From contig NZ_CP119754.1 in the NCBI RefSeq assembly GCF_029319185.1, positions 372,001 to 436,000 of the forward strand: a stretch of DNA of 64,000 nucleotides, written 5' to 3'. Position numbers and translations under genes: made by a program. Source of the DNA: Superficieibacter sp. HKU1 (GTDB lineage Bacteria; Pseudomonadota; Gammaproteobacteria; Enterobacterales; Enterobacteriaceae). The notes beneath the pieces were generated by a model. The model saw only the letters and a program-made list of their open reading frames with translations, searched no databases and was not told the DNA's origin. This document shows positions 43,624 to 51,022 of the stretch, piece by piece. Position 1 is the first letter of the stretch, and each line of letters begins with the position of its first letter.

Positions 43624-44940
43624 TTACACCACCATTCCCAGCAGCAAACACCCTACCAGGCCACATACTGAAATAATGGTTTCCAGCGCAGACCATGACT
43701 TGATCGTCTCACCAATCGTCAGGTTGAAATACTCCTTGAACAGCCAGAATCCTGGATCGTTCACGTGCGAGAAAATCACGCTGCCGGAGCCAACCGCGAT
43801 AACCATCAATTCAGGACTCACGCCTGTTGTCGCAATCAGCGGTGCCACAATTCCACCGGCGGTGATCGCCGCCACGGTAGCCGATCCCAGCGCGATGCGC
43901 AGCACGGCGGCAATTGACCAGGCCATAAAGAGAGGCGACAGATTGGTGGACTGCATCATCGACGCGATGTATTTATCCACGCCGCTATCAACCAGCACCT
44001 GCTTAAACGCGCCGCCGCCGCCGATGATCAGCAGCATCATGGCGATGATTTTGATTGAGGTGGTGAGCGTATCGTTGATGTCATCCATCGAACGACCGCG
44101 ATTCAGGCCAAAAGTGAATATCGCGATGATAACCGCAATCAGCGTTGCCATGACCGGATCGCCAAAAAACTCAGCGTAGGGCAGGATTGCATGGCCTTTC
44201 GGCAGGATCATCTCGGCGACCGCACGCAGCGCCATCAGGATCACCGGGACCAGCGAGGTCCAGACGCTCACGCCAAAGCCCGGCATTTCCGCTTCGCTGA
44301 ACGTTTTCGCGTTATACAGTCCTTCCGGGATCGGCTTGTCGATACCTTTGAGGAATTTAGCGTAGACCGGGCCCGCCAGAATCACGGTCGGGATGGCCAG
44401 CAGCGTACCATAGAGCAGGGTTTTGCCCATATCAGCATGGAAAATGGTCGCAATCGCTGTTGGACCCGGATGCGGCGGCAGGAAACCGTGTGTTACGGAA
44501 AGTGCCGCTGCCATCGGAACGCCGACAAAGAGGAGCGGGATACGAGCAGCAGCGGCGATGGTAAATACCAGCGGCAGCAGGAGTACGAAACCGACTTCAT
44601 AGAACAGGGCGAAACCGACGGTAAAACCGGTTAACACTACCGCCCATTGAATGTACTTCTGACCAAACTTCGCAATCAGCGTCGTGGCGATACGCTGTGC
44701 GCCGCCGCAGTCAGCGAGCAGTTTGCCCAGCATCGCCCCGAAGCCCATGATCAGCGCCAGGCTGCCAAGCGTTCCGCCGACACCCGTTTTAATGGAGGCG
44801 ATAACCTTATCGACAGGCATTCCCTGCATCAGACCCACCGCAAGGGCCACCAGGATTAGGGCAATAAAACCGTTTAGCTTGAAACGGATCATTAACAACA
44901 ATAACAACACAACACCGATAGCAACGATGACTAATGGCAT
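43624..44940 (-). CDS. gntT: High-affinity gluconate permease GntT
   Basis: GntP-family gluconate:proton symporter of the inner membrane, 438 residues as in E. coli, with about 12 helices. Shares the SHVNDPGFWLFKEYF and GFLPPHPGPTAIA hallmarks with GntU at 8.7 kb. ATG at 44940 with AAAGG upstream. Two GntR-like operators lie upstream (44961 and 45103), so it belongs to the same regulon as gntKU although 34 kb away. Confidence 0.96.
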   Translation of the reverse strand: MPLVIVAIGVVLLLLLMIRFKLNGFIALILVALAVGLMQGMPVDKVIASIKTGVGGTLGSLALIMGFGAMLGKLLADCGGAQRIATTLIAKFGQKYIQWAVVLTGFTVGFALFYEVGFVLLLPLVFTIAAAARIPLLFVGVPMAAALSVTHGFLPPHPGPTAIATIFHADMGKTLLYGTLLAIPTVILAGPVYAKFLKGIDKPIPEGLYNAKTFSEAEMPGFGVSVWTSLVPVILMALRAVAEMILPKGHAILPYAEFFGDPVMATLIAVIIAIFTFGLNRGRSMDDINDTLTTSIKIIAMMLLIIGGGGAFKQVLVDSGVDKYIASMMQSTNLSPLFMAWSIAAVLRIALGSATVAAITAGGIVAPLIATTGVSPELMVIAVGSGSVIFSHVNDPGFWLFKEYFNLTIGETIKSWSALETIISVCGLVGCLLLGMVV

Positions 44941-44960
44941 GATTTACTGGCCTTTAATTT

Positions 44961-44972
44961 GTTATGGGTAAC
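44961..44972 (-). promoter_or_regulatory. Downstream GntR-like operator of gntT
   Basis: GTTACCCATAAC core on the minus strand, resembling the gntK operators, 20 bases before the gntT start codon. Confidence 0.6.
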
Positions 44973-45102
44973 TTTGCTGTCTGAGCAGCAAAGGGGCCTT
45001 TGTGCTGTAATTCAGAACAGAAGGCAATTAGCACTTCAACAAATCGCTTCTTATAAGGCTAAGAGTCGCGGGCTGTTTCCAGAAGAATAGTGCGCAGAAG
45101 GG

Positions 45103-45118
45103 ATGATACGGGTAACAT
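45103..45118 (-). promoter_or_regulatory. Upstream GntR operator of gntT
   Basis: ATGTTACCCGTATCAT on the minus strand is close to the palindromic GntR consensus. It lies 144 bases from the second site (centre to centre), suggesting cooperative or looped repression. Confidence 0.75.
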
Positions 45119-45202
45119 TCGTGCAAAGAAAACACCCCTGGCAGGCAAAATTTAAAAACTGGGAGGTAGGTCATATTCTGGGGAGGGTTGTAACATTTAC
45201 GA

Positions 45203-45236
45203 CAAAACGCCTCTTTCGCGGGAAAGAGGCGTTTGA
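45203..45236 (-). terminator. nfuA terminator
   Basis: AAACGCCTCTTTC (45205-45217) pairs with GAAAGAGGCGTTT (45222-45234); read on the minus strand the stem is followed by TTTT. Confidence 0.85.
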
Positions 45237-45246
45237 AGAAAGCAAA

Positions 45247-45822
45247 TCAGTAGTAAGAGTGCTCGCCGCGCTGGTGTTCGGTGAGATCGCGCACCCCTTT
45301 CAGGTCCGGGAACTCTGCCAGCAGCTGCTTTTCAATGCCGTCTTTCAGAGTGACATCGATCATGGAGCAGCCGTTACAGCCGCCGCCAAATTGCAGGATG
45401 GCGTAGCCGTCGTCGGTGATTTCCATCAGCGTAACGCGGCCGCCGTGCCCGGCAAGCTGCGGGTTCACCTGCGCCTGGAGCATATACTCTACGCGCTCCA
45501 TTAACGGCGCGTCGTCAGAAACTTTACGCATTTTGGCGTTCGGCGCTTTCAGCGTCAGCTGAGAGCCGAGCTGGTCGGTCACGAAATCGATATCCGCATC
45601 TTCCAGGTACGGGGCGCTTAACTCGTCCACGTAGGCCGTCAGCAAATCAAATTTCAGGGCAGTATCGCTCGCTTCCACAGCATCGGGTGGACAATAAGAA
45701 ACGCCGCATTCAGCGTTAGGAGTACCGGGATTGATGACAAATACACGGATTTGCGTCCCTTCTTCCTGATTTGCCAACAGTTTGGCAAAGTGCGCTTGTG
45801 CAGCATCGGAAATACGGATCAT
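45247..45822 (-). CDS. nfuA: Fe/S biogenesis protein NfuA
   Basis: Carrier that delivers [4Fe-4S] clusters to apoproteins; 191 residues as in E. coli (also called gntY). N-terminal degenerate A-type domain (1-100), then the Nfu domain with the cluster-binding CxxC in GGGCNGCSMIDV (about 146-157). ATG at 45822. Same strand as gntX, 58 bases downstream of it. Confidence 0.96.
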   Translation of the reverse strand: MIRISDAAQAHFAKLLANQEEGTQIRVFVINPGTPNAECGVSYCPPDAVEASDTALKFDLLTAYVDELSAPYLEDADIDFVTDQLGSQLTLKAPNAKMRKVSDDAPLMERVEYMLQAQVNPQLAGHGGRVTLMEITDDGYAILQFGGGCNGCSMIDVTLKDGIEKQLLAEFPDLKGVRDLTEHQRGEHSYY

Positions 45823-45880
45823 AGCATTGGCCTAATAGTTGACTATTTTAGTCAGTTATAATACGCCCATCGTCGAGGGT

Positions 45881-46564
45881 CTACAAGGTCCGACAGAGGC
45901 ACCAGACATGGACCGTCGCTGCACCGCCGCGTAACAGCAGCCGGGAAATTTCTGCGACAGTACTGCCCGTGGTGACGACATCATCCACAATAACGATATG
46001 GAGTCCGCGAACCGGAAATTCAAGGTGAAAGGCGTTTTTCAAATTGTGCTTTCGCAGCCGGGCCGGGAGATGATGTTGTGTCGTCGTAGCCCGAATACGC
46101 GTGATGGCCTCCGTCTCGTACCGACAGCCCAGCCAGTGTGACAGAGGACGGCAGAGTAGGTCGCTCTGATTAAACCCTCTGTGCCAGTGTCTTTTTTGCC
46201 ACAGCGGAACGCTGACAATGCGGTCCGGACGCGGCAGGCCGGATAGCTGGCGGGCCTGTATAAATTTCAGCAGCAGCAGGCGCGCCAGCGCCGGGGCCAG
46301 TTCTGCTTTGCCTGAAAATTTGAAGCGATGAATAAGTGAACTCAGGGGCGCAACGTAATCGCTGACGGCGATCAGCCGTTGCCACGGCGGCGCTTTTTGC
46401 AAACAACGACCGCAGGGCAAGTGAGGATCCTGGGCGGGCAAACCGCACTGAGGACACACATTGGTGTGGTGAGAGATCGCGTTGACGCAACGGGAGCAGA
46501 TTCCCCAGGACGGCAGGGCGAGCGGCATTCGGCATAGCCAGCATAAGCCACAGGCTGTTAACAT
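45881..46564 (-). CDS. gntX: ComF-family phosphoribosyltransferase-like protein GntX
   Basis: 227 residues, the E. coli length. N-terminal zinc-ribbon-like cysteines (CWLCRMP, CSRC, CPQCGLPA, CGRC) followed by a PRTase fold with the PRPP-loop motif IVIVDDVVTTGSTVAEI near residue 190. Related to the competence protein ComF; needed in E. coli for use of DNA as nutrient. Divergent from bioH. Confidence 0.95.
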   Translation of the reverse strand: MLTACGLCWLCRMPLALPSWGICSRCVNAISHHTNVCPQCGLPAQDPHLPCGRCLQKAPPWQRLIAVSDYVAPLSSLIHRFKFSGKAELAPALARLLLLKFIQARQLSGLPRPDRIVSVPLWQKRHWHRGFNQSDLLCRPLSHWLGCRYETEAITRIRATTTQHHLPARLRKHNLKNAFHLEFPVRGLHIVIVDDVVTTGSTVAEISRLLLRGGAATVHVWCLCRTL

Positions 46565-46601
46565 ATTTCACCTCGGACAAAATAATAGAGAACAGTACCT
46601 G

Positions 46602-47372
46602 ATGAATGAGATCTGGTGGCAAACCAAAGGGGAAGGAAATTGCCATCTTGTGCTGCTGCACGGATGGGGACTGAATGCGCAGGTATGGGATTGCATAACG
46701 CCGGAATTAAGCGCGCATTTTACGCTGCATCTGGTGGATCTGCCGGGCTTCGGTCGTAGCCGTAGTTTTGGTGCCATGTCGCTGGCGGAAATGGCGGCGC
46801 GCATTCAGGAACACGCGCCGGAAAAAGCCATCTGGCTGGGCTGGAGCCTGGGTGGGCTGGTGGCAAGTCAGGTCGCGCTGACCTCTCCACAGCGCGTACA
46901 GGCACTGGTCACCGTCGCCTCGTCCCCCTGTTTTTGTACCGAGGGCGACTGGCCGGGGATCAAACCCGAGGTGCTTTCCGGCTTTCAGCAGCAGTTAAGT
47001 GAGGATTTCCAGCGTACGGTTGAGCGTTTTCTGGCGCTGCAAACCATGGGCACCGAGAGTGCAAGACAGGATGCCCGCCGCCTGAAAAGTGCCGTCCTGG
47101 CCTTGCCGATGCCGGACGTTGAAGTACTCAACGGCGGGCTGGATATTCTGAAAAAGAGCGATTTACGCGAGCCGCTCGCTGGACTGACCGTGCCGTTCCT
47201 GCGTATTTACGGCTATCTTGACGGCCTGGTGCCGCGTAAAGTTATTCCACGACTGGACGCCGCGTGGCCTGCCAGCGAGTCGCTGACGATCCAGAAGGCG
47301 GCGCATGCACCGTTTATCTCTCATCCGGCAGAATTTTGTCAGGCGCTCATCTCACTCAACGCGCGTTTGTAG
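46602..47372 (+). CDS. bioH: Pimeloyl-ACP methyl ester carboxylesterase BioH
   Basis: Alpha/beta hydrolase that frees pimeloyl-ACP methyl ester in biotin synthesis; 256 residues from the ATG at 46602, as in E. coli. Nucleophile Ser82 in WLGWSLGGLVAS, Asp in YGYLDGLVPRK, and His in KAAHAPFISHP. An upstream in-frame reading to 46482 is not supported by homology. Divergent from gntX. Confidence 0.96.
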   Translation: MNEIWWQTKGEGNCHLVLLHGWGLNAQVWDCITPELSAHFTLHLVDLPGFGRSRSFGAMSLAEMAARIQEHAPEKAIWLGWSLGGLVASQVALTSPQRVQALVTVASSPCFCTEGDWPGIKPEVLSGFQQQLSEDFQRTVERFLALQTMGTESARQDARRLKSAVLALPMPDVEVLNGGLDILKKSDLREPLAGLTVPFLRIYGYLDGLVPRKVIPRLDAAWPASESLTIQKAAHAPFISHPAEFCQALISLNARL

Positions 47373-47478
47373 CGGCTGGAAAAAGTGACAGAGTGCAACA
47401 ATACTTAGGGCGTCATCGCGTGCTTGATTCAGTGCAAAAGCAGGATGGCGTACTATTCAACCTTAAGGAGTAAAGGCT

Positions 47479-47748
47479 ATGAAACTGGTCACCGGTATTG
47501 TTGCGTCCCTGGTTATTGGATCGCTGTCTTTTGGCGTGATGGCTGCGGAAGAACTGCACAAAGATAAACTGAAAGAGATGAATTTAACGAAAGTAGGCGA
47601 CATCAGTACTGATAAAGGCACCGCACCGATGGATGCACAGCGCGAGCTGTCGAAAAAAGCTGACGAGCTGGGCGGGAAGTATTATGTGATCACCAGCGCG
47701 AAGAAATCAGAGAAAGATATTCACACCACGGCTGAAGTGTATAAATAA
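47479..47748 (+). CDS. DUF1471 (YdgH/BhsA/McbA-like) periplasmic protein
   Basis: 89 residues with a signal peptide (cleavage likely after VMA, about residue 22) and a 60-residue DUF1471 domain (KVGDISTDKGTAPMDAQREL ... YYVITSAKKSEKDIHTTAEVYK). Members are small periplasmic stress or biofilm proteins. Good AAGGAG before the ATG. It sits between bioH and feoC where E. coli has yhgA, so it is a local difference. Role unknown. Confidence 0.85.
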   Translation: MKLVTGIVASLVIGSLSFGVMAAEELHKDKLKEMNLTKVGDISTDKGTAPMDAQRELSKKADELGGKYYVITSAKKSEKDIHTTAEVYK

Positions 47749-47758
47749 GTTGCTGGAA

Positions 47759-47819
47759 TGCCCGGTGGCGCTGCGCTTACCGGGCCTACAAAGGGGGCGC
47801 TACGCTTACCGGGCCTACA
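47759..47819. repeat. REP unit plus truncated second unit
   Basis: One REP (47759-47789) and a shortened repeat of its second half (47795-47818), both ending ACCGGGCCTACAA, before feoC. Confidence 0.75.
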
Positions 47820-47854
47820 ATATTGTGCAGTGCTACTGCCAGGCGGCAATGCCC

Positions 47855-48091
47855 TCAGCCTAACGTCCACCACTCTCGCGCACAGGCTTTTCCTTCCGGA
47901 CAGCTTTTACAACTTCCGGTCAGGCAACCCTCAACGTCTTCCTGCATCCGCCGGGCTTTGCCCATTGCTTCCATGCGATTTAACATGGCATCAAGCAGAG
48001 GGCGGGGAAGATGCAGCGCGCTGCTAAGCTGGCTGGCTTCCATCCGCCCCTGCAAGGCGAGCATGTTGCGCACGTCAATCAGCGAGGCCAT
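47855..48091 (-). CDS. feoC: FeoC, ferrous iron transport accessory protein
   Basis: 78 residues as in E. coli. N-terminal winged-helix-like part and a C-terminal cysteine set (CLTGSCKSCPEGKACAREWW) that binds an iron-sulfur cluster in relatives. The ATG at 48091 shares its A with the feoB stop (TAATG), so a GTG further up (48100) is not needed. Proposed to protect or regulate FeoB. Confidence 0.93.
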   Translation of the reverse strand: MASLIDVRNMLALQGRMEASQLSSALHLPRPLLDAMLNRMEAMGKARRMQEDVEGCLTGSCKSCPEGKACAREWWTLG

Positions 48092-50409
48092 TAATGACAC
48101 TCCCCGGCCGGGCTGTCGCAGCAGGTGGCGGGCGTTTTGCGTGTCGCCAGCAGATTAACGTCAATCCGACTGCGGGCGCGTCGCAGGCAGCCAATCACCA
48201 GCACGTTAAACGCCACTACCGCCAGGATACAGATCATACTGTACTGCGGATGCTGATGGAAACTGGCAACCTGATAAAACAGCGTCGACAGCGAATACGC
48301 GATATTCAGCCCCCACAGGATCGAGAATCCCATCCAGCCGCGGCTGGATTCACGGGAAATGGCTCCCATCACCGAAATGCACGGCACATACAGCAGCACA
48401 AAAATCAGGTAGCTATAGGCCGCTGCCGCGCTGCCGAATTTCTCGCTCATCACGCCCATGGTGCCGGTTGCCATCTCGCCATCGCCTTTACTGGCCTCAA
48501 TGGGGTTTGCCAGCACGCTCAGGCTGAAGGTGTCTTTCAGGCTTTGCCAGGTTTCAGCGGCGGCGTCAGACAATTCAGCGGTAAGGCTAAATTCTGCCGG
48601 ATTGAATTCCGCTTCCTGAATATTTTCAGCGGTATACAGCGTATTAAGCGTACCGACCACCACTTCTTTTGCCATCGCACCGGTGAACAGGCCGACCGTC
48701 GCCTGCCAGTGATCGCCGTGAATACCAATCGGCTCCAGCAGCGGGGTAAAGACGCGGCTCACGGAGGCCAGCGCCGAATCGTTGATGTTATTCACCGCCT
48801 TGCCGTTGAGTGAGAAGCTGTTCAATGCGCTTAGGAAAATACTGACAATAACGATGACTTTACCCGCGCGCAGGATAAACCCTTTCAGGCGCTGCCAGGT
48901 CTGGATCAGCAGACTTTTGATCAGCGGTACATGGTAGACCGGCAGTTCCATTACAAACGGTGAGGCCTCGCCGCGCATGATGGTATGTTTGAGCATCAGG
49001 CCGGTCAGGATCGCCATCACAATGCCGAGGATGTAGAGTGAAAAGACGGCCAGCGCGCCCTCCTGTCCAAAGAAGGCGGCGGCGAAGACGGCGAAAATCG
49101 CCAGCCGTGCGCCGCAGGACATAAAGGGAGCCATCATGATGGTCATCAACCGTTCACGCGGTGCATCAAGAGTACGCGCGCCCATCACTGACGGCACGTT
49201 ACAGCCAAAACCGACAATCAGCGGCACGAAGGATTTCCCCGGCAGCCCCAGCGATTGCATCAACCGGTCCATCACGAACGCCGCGCGCGCCATATAGCCG
49301 GAGTCTTCCAGAAAAGAGAGGAACAAATACATCATGCCGATCTGCGGCACCAGCGGCAGCACGGTGTTGATCCCGCCGCCGATCCCCTGTGCGAGGAAAA
49401 TAGTCAGCCACTCAGGGAAATGCAGCGTATAGCCAAACCACTGAAGGCCATGAATAAAGATAGCCACTGAACCGGCGTCAAAAATAGGGGCCAGCGCGCC
49501 GCCGATATTGATGGCAAAGAGGAACATGACGTACATCACCAGCAGGAAAATCGGCAGGCCGAGGAAGCGATTGAGGATAATTTTATCCATCGCGGCGGTG
49601 AAACGGCTCGGTTCAGCGGTCAGCGAATTACTTACGGTGTCGCAGATAGCGGCGATACATTGATAGCGTGCATCGGCAATATGCAACGCCGGATCGTCGA
49701 TTTCACTCTCCAGGCGGGCCAGTACATCTCCCAGCTGATGCGCGGCATCCTGCGCGTAAGCGCGGCTGTAAATATCGCCTTCCAGCATTTGCAGGCCCAG
49801 CCAGCGACGCTGCTGGATAGGCATATTTTCTGGCATCAGCTGCGCCAGATGACCAGCTTCACGCAGCAGCGGCTGCGCGTAATGTACCAGCTCAACGTCC
49901 CGATTACGGTTATGGCGGTCAATAGCCAGTTTCAACGCATCTATCCCCCGACCACGCGTCGAGACCAGCGGCACGACCGGACAACCCAGGCGGGCGGAGA
50001 GGGCATCAACATCAATGCGCACCTGCTGTTTTTCCGCGATATCCAGCATGTTGAGCGCCACCACGCAGGGCATTCCCAGCTCCAGCAGTTGCAGCGTCAG
50101 GTAAAGATTACGCTCAAGATTGGAGGCATCCACGACGTTAATCAGCATGTCCGCATCGCCGCTTAAAATATAGTGGCAGGCGATTTGCTCATCGAGCGAC
50201 GTTTGCGAGGAGATGGTGGTCAGGGAATAGGTGCCAGGCAAGTCAACAAGCGTGGCCTGGCAATCCGTGGTTTGAAAACTGCCTTCTTTACGTTCGACCG
50301 TAACGCCTGCCCAGTTGCCTACACGCTGGCGCGAACCGGTCAATTGATTGAATAACGTGGTTTTACCAGAATTCGGATTGCCAATTAAGCCAATGGTAAG
50401 TTTTTTCAT
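48091..50409 (-). CDS. feoB: Ferrous iron permease FeoB
   Basis: Inner-membrane Fe(II) transporter with an N-terminal G-protein domain; 772 residues (E. coli 773). G1 GNPNSGKTTLFNQLTG (about 10-25), G3 in VDLPGTYSLT, G4 in LNMLDI; then a GDI-like region and the membrane domain with gate motifs (GFGCNVPSVMGARTLDAPRE and its partner near 650). Middle gene of feoABC, 18 bases after feoA. Confidence 0.97.
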   Translation of the reverse strand: MKKLTIGLIGNPNSGKTTLFNQLTGSRQRVGNWAGVTVERKEGSFQTTDCQATLVDLPGTYSLTTISSQTSLDEQIACHYILSGDADMLINVVDASNLERNLYLTLQLLELGMPCVVALNMLDIAEKQQVRIDVDALSARLGCPVVPLVSTRGRGIDALKLAIDRHNRNRDVELVHYAQPLLREAGHLAQLMPENMPIQQRRWLGLQMLEGDIYSRAYAQDAAHQLGDVLARLESEIDDPALHIADARYQCIAAICDTVSNSLTAEPSRFTAAMDKIILNRFLGLPIFLLVMYVMFLFAINIGGALAPIFDAGSVAIFIHGLQWFGYTLHFPEWLTIFLAQGIGGGINTVLPLVPQIGMMYLFLSFLEDSGYMARAAFVMDRLMQSLGLPGKSFVPLIVGFGCNVPSVMGARTLDAPRERLMTIMMAPFMSCGARLAIFAVFAAAFFGQEGALAVFSLYILGIVMAILTGLMLKHTIMRGEASPFVMELPVYHVPLIKSLLIQTWQRLKGFILRAGKVIVIVSIFLSALNSFSLNGKAVNNINDSALASVSRVFTPLLEPIGIHGDHWQATVGLFTGAMAKEVVVGTLNTLYTAENIQEAEFNPAEFSLTAELSDAAAETWQSLKDTFSLSVLANPIEASKGDGEMATGTMGVMSEKFGSAAAAYSYLIFVLLYVPCISVMGAISRESSRGWMGFSILWGLNIAYSLSTLFYQVASFHQHPQYSMICILAVVAFNVLVIGCLRRARSRIDVNLLATRKTPATCCDSPAGECH

Positions 50410-50427
50410 TGTATTTGACTCACTGTA

Positions 50428-50655
50428 TTAAGAGGAAACCGGTTCCACTTCCAATAATGCTAAATCTTTTTTACGTAATACCAGATTAACGCGCCGCGTT
50501 TCGATATGAACGGGATCGCCTAATGGCGCTACGCGTACTACGTTAAATGACGAGCCGGGCAACATACCTAACGAAAGAAGTTTTTGACGATAAGCCGGGC
50601 TGATCTCGCTGGAAAATCCAGTGATTTTCCATGCGCTTAAGGGCGTAAATTGCAT
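50428..50655 (-). CDS. feoA: FeoA, ferrous iron transport protein A
   Basis: 75-residue SH3-like cytoplasmic protein, usual length, opening MQFTPLSAWKITGFS and with LSLGMLPGSSFNVVR in the centre. Thought to act on FeoB's G domain. First gene of the operon; Fur- and FNR-like sites lie upstream. Confidence 0.95.
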   Translation of the reverse strand: MQFTPLSAWKITGFSSEISPAYRQKLLSLGMLPGSSFNVVRVAPLGDPVHIETRRVNLVLRKKDLALLEVEPVSS

Positions 50656-50756
50656 AAAGCCTACTTATATATCGCTAACAAAATAACGTCACGCACGGCA
50701 GGCACAAGCGGCCTGGCGGAGCCTGACCAGGAAGGTTAATTAATCAACAGCGCAAT

Positions 50757-50775
50757 GGTAATGATAATAGTTTTT
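50757..50775 (-). promoter_or_regulatory. Fur-like box upstream of feoA
   Basis: GGTAATGATAATAGTTTTT matches the 19-base Fur consensus at 14 positions. Iron-dependent repression is inferred. Confidence 0.65.
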
Positions 50776-50832
50776 ATCTTCAATCTTTAAAATGTGTCGA
50801 AGTATTCTGTTCGATAATAAATCACAAGAAGT

Positions 50833-50846
50833 TTGATATGGCGCAA
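50833..50846 (-). promoter_or_regulatory. FNR-like site upstream of feoA
   Basis: TTGATATGGCGCAA matches TTGAT-N4-ATCAA at eight of ten bases. FNR activates feo in E. coli; use here is inferred. Confidence 0.5.
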
Positions 50847-50981
50847 AAATAGCGCTGTTTTGTTATTTGCAAACGGGAGGGGATATTTAAGGAAGGTGAA
50901 TTACAGGTTTCCAGTATATTAATATTAACGGTTAATTGTGTGTTAATTGTTAATTAACTGGCGCTATTAACAGGGGAATAA

Positions 50982-51006
50982 GGCTCTCTTCCCGAAGAAG
51001 AGAGCC
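50982..51006 (-). terminator. tex terminator
   Basis: GGCTCTCTTC (50982-50991) and GAAGAGAGCC (50997-51006); on the minus strand the loop is TTCGG and TTATT follows. Confidence 0.8.
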
Positions 51007-51022
51007 AGAAAAGCACCCTCTG

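Larger units (their letters stand above)
44941..45246. other. gntT upstream region
   Basis: 306 bases holding two GntR-like sites and, at its far end, the nfuA terminator. A third partial half-site (ATGTTAC on the minus strand near 45190) is visible. I could not place a convincing CRP site or -35/-10 pair. Confidence 0.6.
50656..51022. other. feo promoter region and tex terminator
   Basis: 367 bases without a gene. It holds a Fur-like box (50757-50775), an FNR-like site (50833-50846) and the tex terminator (50982-51006). The AT-rich stretch 50880-50970 shows repeated TTAATTG motifs (TTAATTGTG, TTAATTGTTAATTAA) and nothing else I can name. Confidence 0.7.

Noticed and set aside
45881..46564. 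Link between GntX PRTase and the RqlH PRTase as one system
   Set aside because: GntX is a core ComF-family gene in its normal place; shared fold only.
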